This document shows, one piece after another, positions 43,057 through 50,999 of a stretch of DNA of 64,000 bases. How positions within the stretch are numbered: position 1 is the first letter of the stretch; each line of letters starts with the position of its first letter. The stretch comes from Bacillus sp. V59.32b. GTDB lineage: Bacteria; Bacillota; Bacilli; Bacillales; DSM-1321. The notes beneath the pieces are model-generated. The model made no database searches. It was not told the DNA's origin and worked only from the letters and a program-made list of their open reading frames with translations. Made by a program: the position numbers and the translations under genes. Location: NCBI RefSeq assembly GCF_003429085.1, contig NZ_QVTC01000018.1:1-64000 (forward strand). The letters are read 5' to 3'.

Positions 43057-43299
43057 CTATTGAATTCTATTTTCTACTTGCTGGCAAACTTCATCTGCCG
43101 TCAACCCGTTCGCTTCAATAACCGACCCCTGAATGGAAGTGTCCTGCATTCCCATTACATTGGAATCTAAGCCCGTAATCACACAGAAATCACAGCCCTG
43201 AGTGTCAGACTCCTGTTTCAACTCGACCACATCATGTCCTTTGTCCCGTAAAGCCTGTTGGATATTGCTAAGGGATTGCTCAACACCAATTCTCGCCAT
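43057..43299 (-). CDS. ykuS: YkuS/UPF0180 family protein
   Basis: An 80-residue cytoplasmic protein. [26 protein letters not shown] and [19 protein letters not shown] are characteristic of the YkuS (UPF0180) family, resembling a small Rossmann-like or PTS IIB-like half-domain with CDFCV. Function unknown. Start ATG with GGAGGTG upstream. Confidence 0.9.
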   Translation of the reverse strand: MARIGVEQSLSNIQQALRDKGHDVVELKQESDTQGCDFCVITGLDSNVMGMQDTSIQGSVIEANGLTADEVCQQVENRIQ

Positions 43300-43400
43300 G
43301 CTAACACCTCCTCCATCATTTAAAATGCCCCACCCGCCCGATTTCTATGTATAGAATCCACCGTAAATAGAGAAAGTAACGGTGGAGGTGACAGGCATCC

Positions 43401-43535
43401 ATGAACCATAAACGTAAAAAGGATCCGTCAACGATTGGGTTAGGCTCATCCCAGGTAGAAGGTCAAGGAACAACCAACCAGGAAACTGGTGCAGCACGCG
43501 TTTCCTCAGCAAACAAAAAACAAAAAAGAGACTGA
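43401..43535 (+). CDS. 44-residue basic, minor-spore-protein-like peptide
   Basis: Reading from an ATG with GGAGGTG ten bases upstream: MNHKRKKDPSTIGLGSSQ, then VEGQGTTNQETGAARVSS and a Lys-rich end (KKQKRD). Composition (Lys, Gln, Asn, Gly, Ser; no hydrophobic core) resembles minor acid-soluble spore proteins, but I cannot match a named one. A perfect terminator follows nine bases after the stop, confirming a stand-alone gene. It is too short for common gene-calling cut-offs. Confidence 0.7.
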   Translation: MNHKRKKDPSTIGLGSSQVEGQGTTNQETGAARVSSANKKQKRD

Positions 43536-43543
43536 ATAAGCCT

Positions 43544-43583
43544 CCCTTTTAAGATTCCTTTGTTGATCTTAAAAGGGATTTTT
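43544..43583 (+). terminator. terminator of the 44-residue-peptide gene
   Basis: A 12-bp perfect stem (CCCTTTTAAGAT/ATCTTAAAAGGG), ten-base loop and ATTTTT tail on the plus strand. Confidence 0.92.
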
Positions 43584-43674
43584 CTGTTTGAAGATGTAGC
43601 CAATTTCAGTCTGCGGTATCGGCTTTTTCCATTTCGAAGCTTGAGATTTCTACTTTGGTTTTTATTGCTAAAAT

Positions 43675-43772
43675 TGATTTGGATAATAAAATCTGAGTTT
43701 GGATAATAAATGCTGCGTTTGGATAATAAACTCTGTGATTTGGATAAACGGCCCAATTCAGATAATAAAGGC
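43675..43772. repeat. degenerate 20-bp-period array, core GGATAATAAA
   Basis: GGATAATAAA starts at 43681, 43701 and 43721, a shortened GGATAAAC at 43742 and AGATAATAAA at 43760, spacing 18-21 bp, each preceded by TTT or similar. It lies between the converging 3' ends of the 44-residue gene and the small gene at 43.83 kb. Confidence 0.8.
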
Positions 43773-43832
43773 TAAACTGGCAACCCTGCACTTCGTTCTA
43801 AAAGCTAAAATAAAAATAATCAAACGAATTTA

Positions 43833-43982
43833 TTAAAGATTTTGCTTTCTTACCTCGTTTTCCGTTTTCATATCGTTTATTTCCTCATCTGAAACACCTT
43901 TAATCTGTGCTCCCCTCTCAAGAGACATATCATTTGCTTTCTGGTTATTATTCGGGGCTGCCTGTTCATTCCATTTGTCCAT
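43833..43982 (-). CDS. 49-residue hydrophilic protein, function unknown
   Basis: Begins MDKWNEQAAPNNNQKAND and continues with a charged helix (SDEEINDMKTENEVRK). AAGGAGG six bases before the ATG at 43982 decides the start; the frame runs 33 bases further up without a site. No domain recognised. It is divergent from another small gene 120 bases away. Confidence 0.65.
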   Translation of the reverse strand: MDKWNEQAAPNNNQKANDMSLERGAQIKGVSDEEINDMKTENEVRKQNL

Positions 43983-44102
43983 AACGATCCTCCTTACATC
44001 TGACTCACTCTCCATTCTTCCACCGATTGCTTCCAGTCATCCAATAATGGGAATGCATATTTTCGTTTGTAGGTTAAAAGCTAAATTCAGGAGGTGCTTA
44101 CG

Positions 44103-44300
44103 ATGGAACCAAGACAACCAGGCAATAAAGATATGCCCGATTTTAAGGAACTGAACGACCGGATTATCGCTGAATCATCAGATAGCCCGCGGCTGGTCAT
44201 CAAGACAAACTTGGATGAAGACAATGTGAAAAATGAAAATCCTTATGCACGACAAGGTGAAGATACAAATACTCTGCTTCGCGATTATTTCGATGAATAG
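44103..44300 (+). CDS. 65-residue hydrophilic protein, function unknown
   Basis: MEPRQPGNKDMPDFKELND opens the protein; the rest is acidic with no membrane segment. CAGGAGGTG lies eight bases before the ATG at 44103, and a shared terminator follows the stop, both supporting a real gene. No family was recognised. Confidence 0.65.
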   Translation: MEPRQPGNKDMPDFKELNDRIIAESSDSPRLVIKTNLDEDNVKNENPYARQGEDTNTLLRDYFDE

Positions 44301-44303
44301 GAA

Positions 44304-44329
44304 AAAGGCCTCCATAACGGAAGGCCTTT
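44304..44329. terminator. bidirectional terminator before corA
   Basis: Stem AAAGGCCT/AGGCCTTT with ten-base loop between converging genes; T-runs on both sides. Confidence 0.85.
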
Positions 44330-44333
44330 CTGC

Positions 44334-45272
44334 TTAGAAATATTTCTTTTTCCAGAAAACGAAAGCAGTTGCCCCTGCAAGGCCGACAGCAATTAATAAT
44401 GTAATGATAAAGGCAAATGGATGATGTTCAAAAGGAAGCTTCACGTTCATTCCGAAAAAGCTCGCAACCATAGTCGGAAGCGTTAAAATGATGGTTACGG
44501 AAGTCAAAAACTTCATCGCGATGTTTACGTTATTTGAGATAATCGATGCAAAAGCATCCATCATTCCACTGAGGATGCTGCTATGGGTTTCCGCCATTTC
44601 AATTGCCTGGGTATTCTCGATAATCACATCTTCTAATAATTCCTTATCTTCATCATACATTCTCAAATAGTTAAACCGGAGGATTTTATCGAGCACGACT
44701 TTGTTCGATTTAAGTGATGTCGTAAAATAAACCAAACTTTTTTCCAGGGTCAGGAACGTATATAATTCTTTATTTTTCATCGATTGGTGAAGTTCCCGTT
44801 CCGCTTCGTTGGAAATTTTGTTAATCTGCTTAAGATAACGCAGATAGTATGACGAAATATCAAAAAGAAGCTGCAAAGCAAAGCGGGTTTTTTTATTCGT
44901 GTAAAATTCTTTTTTCTTATTGTTCTTGAATCCGTTTAAAATAGGAGTTTCTTTTAGTGAGATGGTAATAAAGCAATCTTCTGTGAAAATCATTCCGATT
45001 GGTATCGTTTCATAAATCGCCTGGCCGTTGTCATTTCGCTCTATATAAGGATAATCGACAATAAGCAAAACATTTCCATCTTCTTTTTCGATACGCGGGC
45101 GTTCCTCATCATCGAGCGGATCCTTTAAAAAATTCAGTGGCAGGTTAAGACTTCTGCTAACTTCACTGATCTCTTCCTCTGTCGGGGAAACCATATTAAT
45201 CCAGCTTCCCTTTGAATAATCGCCCGCTGTCTCTAATTGCCTATCTTCGGTTGTTCTAAAGATCTCTATCAT
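44334..45272 (-). CDS. corA: CorA-family magnesium transporter
   Basis: A 312-residue membrane channel protein. A long cytoplasmic funnel (1-245) is followed by two C-terminal membrane helices (about 250-275 and 285-305), with the selectivity motif GMN at the end of the first (SFFGMNVKLPF). It imports Mg2+ or other divalent cations. GAGGAGG precedes the ATG. A 32-codon frame with its own strong ribosome site lies 34 bases upstream. Confidence 0.93.
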   Translation of the reverse strand: MIEIFRTTEDRQLETAGDYSKGSWINMVSPTEEEISEVSRSLNLPLNFLKDPLDDEERPRIEKEDGNVLLIVDYPYIERNDNGQAIYETIPIGMIFTEDCFITISLKETPILNGFKNNKKKEFYTNKKTRFALQLLFDISSYYLRYLKQINKISNEAERELHQSMKNKELYTFLTLEKSLVYFTTSLKSNKVVLDKILRFNYLRMYDEDKELLEDVIIENTQAIEMAETHSSILSGMMDAFASIISNNVNIAMKFLTSVTIILTLPTMVASFFGMNVKLPFEHHPFAFIITLLIAVGLAGATAFVFWKKKYF

Positions 45273-45306
45273 CTGTTAACCTCCTCTTTTTCCTGAGGAA
45301 GCTATT

Positions 45307-45405
45307 CTATCTTTTTCGAGTTGATACTTTTACAGCTATCAAATCATGGATGAAATTAGCTTCCCCGCTCTGACTGGGACCCTCAGGGTCATAGGAACTG
45401 TTCAT
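45307..45405 (-). CDS. 32-residue small ORF upstream of corA
   Basis: MNSSYDPEGPSQSGEANF then a short hydrophobic stretch (IHDLIAVKV) and STRKR. GAGGAG nine bases before the ATG is as good as any in the window, and the stop is 34 bases before corA. It may be a leader peptide regulating corA or an independent small protein. No homology known to me. Confidence 0.5.
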   Translation of the reverse strand: MNSSYDPEGPSQSGEANFIHDLIAVKVSTRKR

Positions 45406-45715
45406 GTGTATCAACTCCTCTTAGGTCTAGTAAAAAACAAATCATCATTTACCATCTTAATCCTTGAAAGTGCAAAGTACAATCTAAATTTCATGTGCTA
45501 ACTTTCATGTTTTGTAGAAAAAATTAGCTTCAATGTAGAAAGCTTATATTATGATTCGTTCTTAATTGAGAAGCTAAGCCGAATGGACTGTTTTTTCTCC
45601 GCACTCTTGCAAGCGGAGAAACGTCATTGTACAATTCATTTCGGTTCATAGGAACATGTAACTGTTATTGCCACAAGATTAGGATATTAAGAAGATATAA
45701 AGGGGAAATCAATCA
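45406..45715. other. divergent promoter region between the small ORF/corA and an MFS gene
   Basis: No gene. A hairpin TTTCTCCGC...GCGGAGAAA at about 45.6 kb lacks a T-tail on the needed side and is not called a terminator. Confidence 0.45.
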
Positions 45716-46945
45716 TTGAGTTTTACAAGAAATGAAAAGTTAAGTATCTATAACGGTCTTGCCTCGACTGCCTCGGTTAATATGGTCAACGGCTATATTC
45801 CGTTGTTTGCCATTAGTGTTCTTGGAGCTACAAACAGCCAAATCGCACTTATTACATCATTGCCATCGATTATTGGCATGTTAGCCCTGATCCCAGGTGC
45901 CATTTGGTTAAATAAATCGAAAAGCAAGAAAAACTTCACGGTCGCCTCTACACTTGCCACGAGATTATTATTCATGCTGATTTTATTCGTCCCCTTCTTT
46001 TCAGAGACTGATTATGCCGCATGGCTGCTTGTCGGCTTGATTGCCTTATTAAATTTTCCCGGAGCACTTTCCAATTTGTCATGGCAGTCCATGATCGGGG
46101 ATTTAATACCGGAAGAAAGAAGGGGTAACTTTTTCAGTTCAAGAAACAAGTTCAATACAATGGCCGCATTAGTCGTAACATTGTCGACAGGACTATTTTT
46201 GAGCCTGTATGATAAAACTGATCCATTTCCGTATCAAGTCCTATTTGCGGCGGGTTTCCTATTTGCATTACTTGAGGGGCTTTATCTCTTCAAGCATAAA
46301 GAGAATCTAACGATGACGGAAAAAAATAATAAAATAAATGAAAACAAAAGCTTCTCTCTAAGCATTTTTCATCACAAGCCGTATAGGGCCTTTTTGGTTT
46401 GTGCCCTGTTGTATAATATTTCCGCTCAAATGGGCTGGTCGATCTTCAGCATCTATCACATTAAAGAAGCAAACGCTACGGCCTTATGGTTCAGTTTATT
46501 TTCTGTTACGAATCAAATCGCCCAAATCATCAGCATGAAGTGGTGGGCTAAATTTGCGGACCGTTGGGGAAATAACATGCTGCTATTTGTGGCCACAGCT
46601 GGAATGGCGTCCGCGCCGGTTTTGACGATCTTATCTACAAATTTGACCTATATTACCCTGATTAATGTCTGGATTGGCATCTTCGTAGCCGGAACGAATC
46701 TTCTTCTATTCAACCAGCTATTGAAAGCAACCCCGGATGCAACGCGCACGAATTACATTGCCAACTACAACTTTTTATTATCAATAGTTGGCTTTATTGC
46801 CCCGCAATTCGGTGTATTTTTATTGAATGCGCTAGGAATGAATTCTGCGATGTCGCTTGTTTCCATGGCAAGATTTGCGGCTGCCTTTTCTTTTTTATTT
46901 GTGGCCGTTAAGCTAGAGAAACGCCAATTGGCGGAAGCGCTATAA
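45716..46945 (+). CDS. MFS transporter
   Basis: A 409-residue major-facilitator protein with about 12 membrane helices. The A-like loop motif between TM2 and TM3 is degenerate (LNKSKSKKNF), and IPEERRGNFFSSRNKFN after TM4 is typical of a poorly characterised MFS branch of bacilli. Substrate unknown. The start is TTG with AAAGGGG ten bases upstream. Monocistronic. Confidence 0.85.
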   Translation: MSFTRNEKLSIYNGLASTASVNMVNGYIPLFAISVLGATNSQIALITSLPSIIGMLALIPGAIWLNKSKSKKNFTVASTLATRLLFMLILFVPFFSETDYAAWLLVGLIALLNFPGALSNLSWQSMIGDLIPEERRGNFFSSRNKFNTMAALVVTLSTGLFLSLYDKTDPFPYQVLFAAGFLFALLEGLYLFKHKENLTMTEKNNKINENKSFSLSIFHHKPYRAFLVCALLYNISAQMGWSIFSIYHIKEANATALWFSLFSVTNQIAQIISMKWWAKFADRWGNNMLLFVATAGMASAPVLTILSTNLTYITLINVWIGIFVAGTNLLLFNQLLKATPDATRTNYIANYNFLLSIVGFIAPQFGVFLLNALGMNSAMSLVSMARFAAAFSFLFVAVKLEKRQLAEAL

Positions 46946-46965
46946 TATAAGAGCGGACTAAAAAA

Positions 46966-46989
46966 CGCCCAGGAATCGATTCCTGGGCG
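46966..46989. terminator. terminator between MFS gene and YbyB-like gene
   Basis: A perfect 24-bp palindrome (CGCCCAGGAATC and complement) with T5 on the minus strand; serves converging genes. Confidence 0.85.
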
Positions 46990-46995
46990 ATTATA

Positions 46996-47280
46996 TTAAG
47001 CTTGCTGCTCTTTTTGGTTATAGTATTTAACGCTGAACAAGGCTCCTTCATCGACCATCCGGTTATCGGGGATATCATATGGATCCGGGTGTCCCGCCTT
47101 TTCAAGAAGTGGTATTTCCGGTTCTGTTTTCTGTCTCGACCATATCTTCATTGTTTTTTCTTTTAACCCTTGAAAGGCTTGCGTGACTTTCTGTCGATTA
47201 TTCCTGACGGACAAGTATGAAACTCCGGCAACTCCTACTCCAAGCAACACATATGGACTTATACCCCTTGAATTTGCCAT
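46996..47280 (-). CDS. small single-span membrane protein, YbyB-like
   Basis: About 94 residues. One hydrophobic segment near the N-terminus (SPYVLLGVGVAGVSYLSV) is followed by a charged region and HPDPYDIPDNRMVDEGALFSV, which I associate with the uncharacterised YbyB proteins of Bacillus, with moderate certainty. The ribosome site AAAGGAG allows the ATG at 47280 or 47283. Function unknown. Confidence 0.7.
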   Translation of the reverse strand: MANSRGISPYVLLGVGVAGVSYLSVRNNRQKVTQAFQGLKEKTMKIWSRQKTEPEIPLLEKAGHPDPYDIPDNRMVDEGALFSVKYYNQKEQQA

Positions 47281-47336
47281 CATTATCATCTCCTTTTCAC
47301 TCTTTTACCCAAAGCTTGAGAAGAGCAAACATCAAA

Positions 47337-47366
47337 AAACACCGGATGTGGTTTCATCCGGTGTTT
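47337..47366 (-). terminator. terminator after the azoreductase gene
   Basis: A 12-bp perfect stem (AAACACCGGATG and complement), six-base loop, T-rich on the minus strand, six bases past the stop codon. Confidence 0.9.
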
Positions 47367-47371
47367 GCGAA

Positions 47372-48007
47372 TTAGAATTTTTTTCCTAATTCCTTAGCTC
47401 TTTCAATTCCGTCCTGCTTGATTTCTTCAGCACGATCTGGGAATTGATTATGTCCTTCGATAAATAATCCTTCCAGTGTTGGTACACCAAAGAAGTCCAT
47501 CATGATTTTGATATATCTGTGTCCCATTTCGATTTCGGACATCGGCGCTTCTGAATAGATGCCGCCGCGTGCTTGGATATGAAGGGCTTTTTTATCTGTA
47601 AGCAAGCCCACAGAACCTTGTTCTGTATATTTAAATGTTTTGCCCGCTTGTCCAACAGAATCCAAATATGCTTTCATGACTGGAGGGAATGAGAAATTCC
47701 ATAACGGCGTAACAAAAACATATTTGTCAGCGGCCACGAACTGATCAGAAAGTTCATTCAAGCGGCTAACTTTTGACTGCTCCTCTTTTGATAACTGATC
47801 AAATTGAGAACCGGAACGAAGTTTGCCCCAGCCGCTGAATATATCCGCATCAAGCTGAGGAATGTCGATGCTATATAAATCCAAATGGACAATTTCATCC
47901 GTAGGATTTGCTTCTTTGTATGAATCAACGAAAGCCTTTCCCGCAGCCATGCTGAAAGATTGTGTTTCGTCATGAGGATGTGCTGTGATGTACAATACTT
48001 TTGCCAT
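47372..48007 (-). CDS. azoR: FMN-dependent NADH-azoreductase
   Basis: A 211-residue flavodoxin-fold quinone/azo reductase. Motifs: [16 protein letters not shown] (FMN phosphate loop), [20 protein letters not shown] and [11 protein letters not shown]. It reduces quinones by two electrons and cleaves azo bonds. The start at 48007 ([11 protein letters not shown]) has AGGCAGG upstream; the frame extends 31 codons up without a site. It is divergent from a YodB-like regulator, the same partnership that controls azoR1 in B. subtilis. Confidence 0.92.
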   Translation of the reverse strand: MAKVLYITAHPHDETQSFSMAAGKAFVDSYKEANPTDEIVHLDLYSIDIPQLDADIFSGWGKLRSGSQFDQLSKEEQSKVSRLNELSDQFVAADKYVFVTPLWNFSFPPVMKAYLDSVGQAGKTFKYTEQGSVGLLTDKKALHIQARGGIYSEAPMSEIEMGHRYIKIMMDFFGVPTLEGLFIEGHNQFPDRAEEIKQDGIERAKELGKKF

Positions 48008-48158
48008 TAAACTGTAACCTGCCTTTTCTATGATGTATGATCGATCCCATGTCGCAAAATATAGTGAAGGATTAAAGGAGTCTGTTATGATGACCCACAC
48101 GTTTATTTTTCGCTAAAGATCATTTTTTACAGATGGAATTAATTCCTCTTCCATTACT

Positions 48159-48202
48159 TACTTTACGTTAGCAAGTATAGTATTGTATATAAATATCGTC
48201 AA
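48159..48202 (-). promoter_or_regulatory. azoR promoter with overlapping inverted repeat
   Basis: On the minus strand TTGACG (48197-48202), 17 bp and TATACT (48174-48179). The -10 overlaps an inverted repeat TACTT-nine bases-AAGTA (48159-48177), a candidate operator for the divergent HxlR/YodB-type regulator. Confidence 0.6.
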
Positions 48203-48227
48203 GTAAATAGATTGGTATATGTAAATC

Positions 48228-48256
48228 TGTTACAAATGACTAATAAAGGGTATAAT
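48228..48256 (+). promoter_or_regulatory. candidate promoter of the YodB-like gene
   Basis: TATAAT at 48251-48256 with a weak -35 (TGTTAC) 17 bp upstream, 21 bases before the start codon. Confidence 0.45.
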
Positions 48257-48276
48257 ATACCTATGAGGTGATGTTT

Positions 48277-48588
48277 ATGAATAAATCAACAGTATGTCCC
48301 CGTTTTGAAAAAGGCATGCAAATATTGAGCAAACGCTGGACAGGACTAATCGTCAGCCAGCTTTTAGACGGTCCTCAGCGCTTTTGCAACATTGAATCCT
48401 CTTTTCCGATAAGCGGAAGGATTCTTTCTGAGCGATTAAAGGATCTGGAGCAGGCAGGAATCGTTAAAAGGGAAGTCTATCCAGAAACTCCCGTGAGAAT
48501 CGAATATTCCCTGACGGAAAAAGGCATTGCCCTTTCACCGGTTATCAAGGAAATACAGAACTGGAGTACAGAATGGATGGAAATCTAA
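48277..48588 (+). CDS. HxlR/DUF24-family regulator, YodB-like redox sensor
   Basis: A 103-residue winged-helix MarR/DUF24 regulator. MNKSTVCPRFEKGMQILSK places Cys7 where YodB has its redox-active Cys6; the HTH is LSKRWTGLIVSQLLDGPQRF...RILSERLKDLEQAG and the wing is REVYPETPVRIEYSLTEKG. YodB senses diamide and quinones by thiol oxidation and represses azoR1. The ATG at 48277 follows GAGGTG. It is divergent from the azoreductase gene. Confidence 0.9.
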   Translation: MNKSTVCPRFEKGMQILSKRWTGLIVSQLLDGPQRFCNIESSFPISGRILSERLKDLEQAGIVKREVYPETPVRIEYSLTEKGIALSPVIKEIQNWSTEWMEI

Positions 48589-48598
48589 TAGTTTTCAC

Positions 48599-48633
48599 AA
48601 AAAGGGGGCCGGAATGAAACCAGCCTCCTTTTT
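48599..48633. terminator. terminator between the YodB-like and DUF2935 genes
   Basis: Imperfect stem AAAAAGG...GGC/GCC...CCTTTTT with T-runs on both sides between converging stop codons. Confidence 0.75.
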
Positions 48634-48635
48634 CT

Positions 48636-49436
48636 TTACTTTTCCACCCGTTTTTTAGCAGGATTGCAGTCAGGCGGCTCAGTTTGAGTGGATTCAGCCA
48701 ACTTCATTAAATAGTAGCATTCTTCCCTTGACATGTGGTCAGCCATCAGCGCTGAGAAAGTTCCCAACACCTGTTCAGTTAGCTCCAACTCCTCCAGTTC
48801 CTCTAAAAACATCCTAAATAATCTCATCTCCAGCTTGACATCTTTGTTCATTTTTTCTAACGCCGGAAATTTGTGCAGGTTCGTTCTTAAATAACCGGTC
48901 AGCTCGACTGCTTTCAAATAAAAATCCTCAAACTTTTTCGTAAAGGCCGCAGATTTATATTTTATATCCCTTTCGACACTGTCCATCTTGTCATTGATCG
49001 TCCCGGCATGACCCGCAGCATCCACGAGCCATAAGAGATGGTGGTGCAGTTCATGAAAAATTGGAGGCTTTTCTCCTTTTTCAAGATAACTGATAATGTT
49101 TAAATATTCTTCCAGCTCATTCACCATATGATTGATAAAAGTCGGAGTCATATTCATTTTTATTTTTCCTGTTAGATGTTTTCTGATCAAAGATAATTTG
49201 AATTCCCGGAAATGTTCCGTCAGCTTTTTCACATTTTGCGTAAAAGTGAGTAATTGGTCCTCTGGAATTTCTCGCAGCCCGTTCAACAATGAGTCATAAT
49301 TTTGTTTAAAATACTCGGCTTTCTGTATGTCTTCCCTTTCCACCGGGGCCAGGGTTTCTAAAATGAATCTAGAATGGTCACCAAGAACCTGCAGCCAAAA
49401 GCTATGCTCAAACAAAGCATCCTGCTTGAATGTCAT
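48636..49436 (-). CDS. DUF2935 protein, hemerythrin-like metal-binding fold
   Basis: A 266-residue all-helical protein of the DUF2935 family. Two similar halves each begin with EHSFWLQVLGDHSRFI or an equivalent helix (FYLKAVELTGYLRTNL). His and Glu at EH..W, DH, HH and DHMSREECYYL suggest a metal site. Function unknown. It ends at a terminator shared with the YodB-like gene. Confidence 0.88.
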   Translation of the reverse strand: MTFKQDALFEHSFWLQVLGDHSRFILETLAPVEREDIQKAEYFKQNYDSLLNGLREIPEDQLLTFTQNVKKLTEHFREFKLSLIRKHLTGKIKMNMTPTFINHMVNELEEYLNIISYLEKGEKPPIFHELHHHLLWLVDAAGHAGTINDKMDSVERDIKYKSAAFTKKFEDFYLKAVELTGYLRTNLHKFPALEKMNKDVKLEMRLFRMFLEELEELELTEQVLGTFSALMADHMSREECYYLMKLAESTQTEPPDCNPAKKRVEK

Positions 49437-49565
49437 CTAATCCCTCCCTTTCAATTCTTTATATATTCCGTCCGACACATTTTTAGAAGGTAGTTTATTG
49501 ACGGAGTGATAGTGGTATATTTTTGAAATATGCGATGAAAACTACAATCGAGGTGCTGCGAAAAA

Positions 49566-50492
49566 ATGAAAAAAGCGGATTGCATTATAATCGGAGGGGG
49601 CATTGCCGGTCTGCAAGCTTCCATTCAATTAGGGAGATACAACCATAATATTTTGGTGATTGATTCCAATCAAGGTCGTTCGACGATTTGTAAATGTTAC
49701 CATAATATATTAGGCTGGCCAGATGGAGTAAGCGGAGAAGAAATAAGGCGCCTCGGAAAACAGCATGCCGAGAAATATGGTGTCCATTTCGTGGAAGACA
49801 AAGTACTCAGCTTACAGAAACTCGATGGTTCCTTTAAAATGAAAACAGAGAAGAATGAAGAATATGAAGCAAAAACCGTTTTTCTGGCTACCGGCCTTGT
49901 GGATAAGCTGCCTGATATTGAGAACCTGTTTCCATGTCTCGGCAAAAATATATATGTCTGTCCGGATTGTGACGGCTACGAAGTAACCGGAAAGAAAACG
50001 GTAGTATTAGGGGGCGGAAATACCGGCGCCCATATGGCACTCACCCTGAGTTACTGGTCGGATGATATCGTGTTCATAAATCATGAACAAGCCCCTGTTG
50101 AAGCTGCCATTGCAGAAGATTTAGACAAGCACAATATTCAAGTGATTAAGGAAGTTATTTCAAAAGTTCTTCTCGATGATAAGGAGGATCTTATGGGATT
50201 CGAACTGAACAGCGGTAAAATCATCGAGGCGGAACGAGGTTTTACAGGCTTCAGCGGAAACAAAATGAATTCCGAGCTGGCCAAACAAGCCGGCGTAAGA
50301 CTAAATGAAAAAAACCATGTCCTAGTATACCCACGTACAAAAGAAACAAGTGTTGAAGGCATATGGGCGGGCGGAGACCTAATCGCCCACTCCGAACAGG
50401 TCACGATATCCATGGGAGACGGCTCACAGGCAGCCATTTGGATTCATAAAAGGCTGATGGGGGAAGGCCCTCCAGATGGAGACCTTGTATAA
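49566..50492 (+). CDS. thioredoxin-reductase-like NAD(P)/FAD oxidoreductase
   Basis: A 308-residue two-Rossmann flavoprotein. FAD motif IIGGGIAGLQ at 8-17, redox Cys pair C132-C135 in CPDCDGYE, NAD(P) motif VLGGGNTGA at about 147-155 and the C-terminal GIWAGGDL. Size and CPxC variant place it with thioredoxin-reductase-like disulfide reductases of uncertain partner. It faces the DUF2935 gene divergently. Confidence 0.88.
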   Translation: MKKADCIIIGGGIAGLQASIQLGRYNHNILVIDSNQGRSTICKCYHNILGWPDGVSGEEIRRLGKQHAEKYGVHFVEDKVLSLQKLDGSFKMKTEKNEEYEAKTVFLATGLVDKLPDIENLFPCLGKNIYVCPDCDGYEVTGKKTVVLGGGNTGAHMALTLSYWSDDIVFINHEQAPVEAAIAEDLDKHNIQVIKEVISKVLLDDKEDLMGFELNSGKIIEAERGFTGFSGNKMNSELAKQAGVRLNEKNHVLVYPRTKETSVEGIWAGGDLIAHSEQVTISMGDGSQAAIWIHKRLMGEGPPDGDLV

Positions 50493-50529
50493 TTTCAAAA
50501 AACATGGGCGATATGTGCCCATGTTTTTT

Positions 50530-50968
50530 TGAATGTCCAGTTCCTTTATTTCGATCATATATTTTTAATCGAGCATATATCTCAGATTTTTGGGCACATA
50601 TCACTAATCAGGGGTACTTATCCCAGTTTTCGATCATACGTATAAATTTTTTCGAAGGCGATCTTTCGTACCTATTTTCACTTTCAGAGATGTATATCTA
50701 TTTGAGATTTCGTGGATATTTTCAATTTTGTTGATATATCTTTAAATTTCGGTGATATATCTCTAATTTCGGCGATATATTCGAGATTTCATTGACATAT
50801 TCAGAAGTCCGGTGATATATCCGAAATTTCGGTGATATATCCGAGATTTCGTTGATATATTCAGAAATCCGGTGATATATCTTAACTTTCGGTGATATTT
50901 TTGAAATTCCGGTGATATATCCAAAATTCCGTTGATATACCTGAGATCTTCGGTGATATCCAAATTCC
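50530..50968. repeat. long degenerate 20-bp-period array, core GGTGATATATC
   Basis: About 20 units. The right half is regular: ten cores start exactly 20 bp apart from 50754 to 50934, then one at 50955; the left half (50553-50733) is more decayed, spacing 18-21. Sets of three units recur with a 60-bp period (compare 50771 onward with 50831 onward). It fills the gap between two converging genes and reaches to within 35 bases of the YqjF stop codon. No dyad terminator is present. Confidence 0.9.
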
Positions 50969-50999
50969 GGTCTTTTCCCCCACTCATTGAACTTCAACG

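Noticed and set aside
45590-45626. Hairpin TTTCTCCGC/GCGGAGAAA
   Set aside because: No T-tail in a useful direction and no gene ending there, so not called a terminator.
50530-50968. Could the regular array be a CRISPR?
   Set aside because: Units are only 20 bp with no unique spacers and drift gradually; no cas genes are present.
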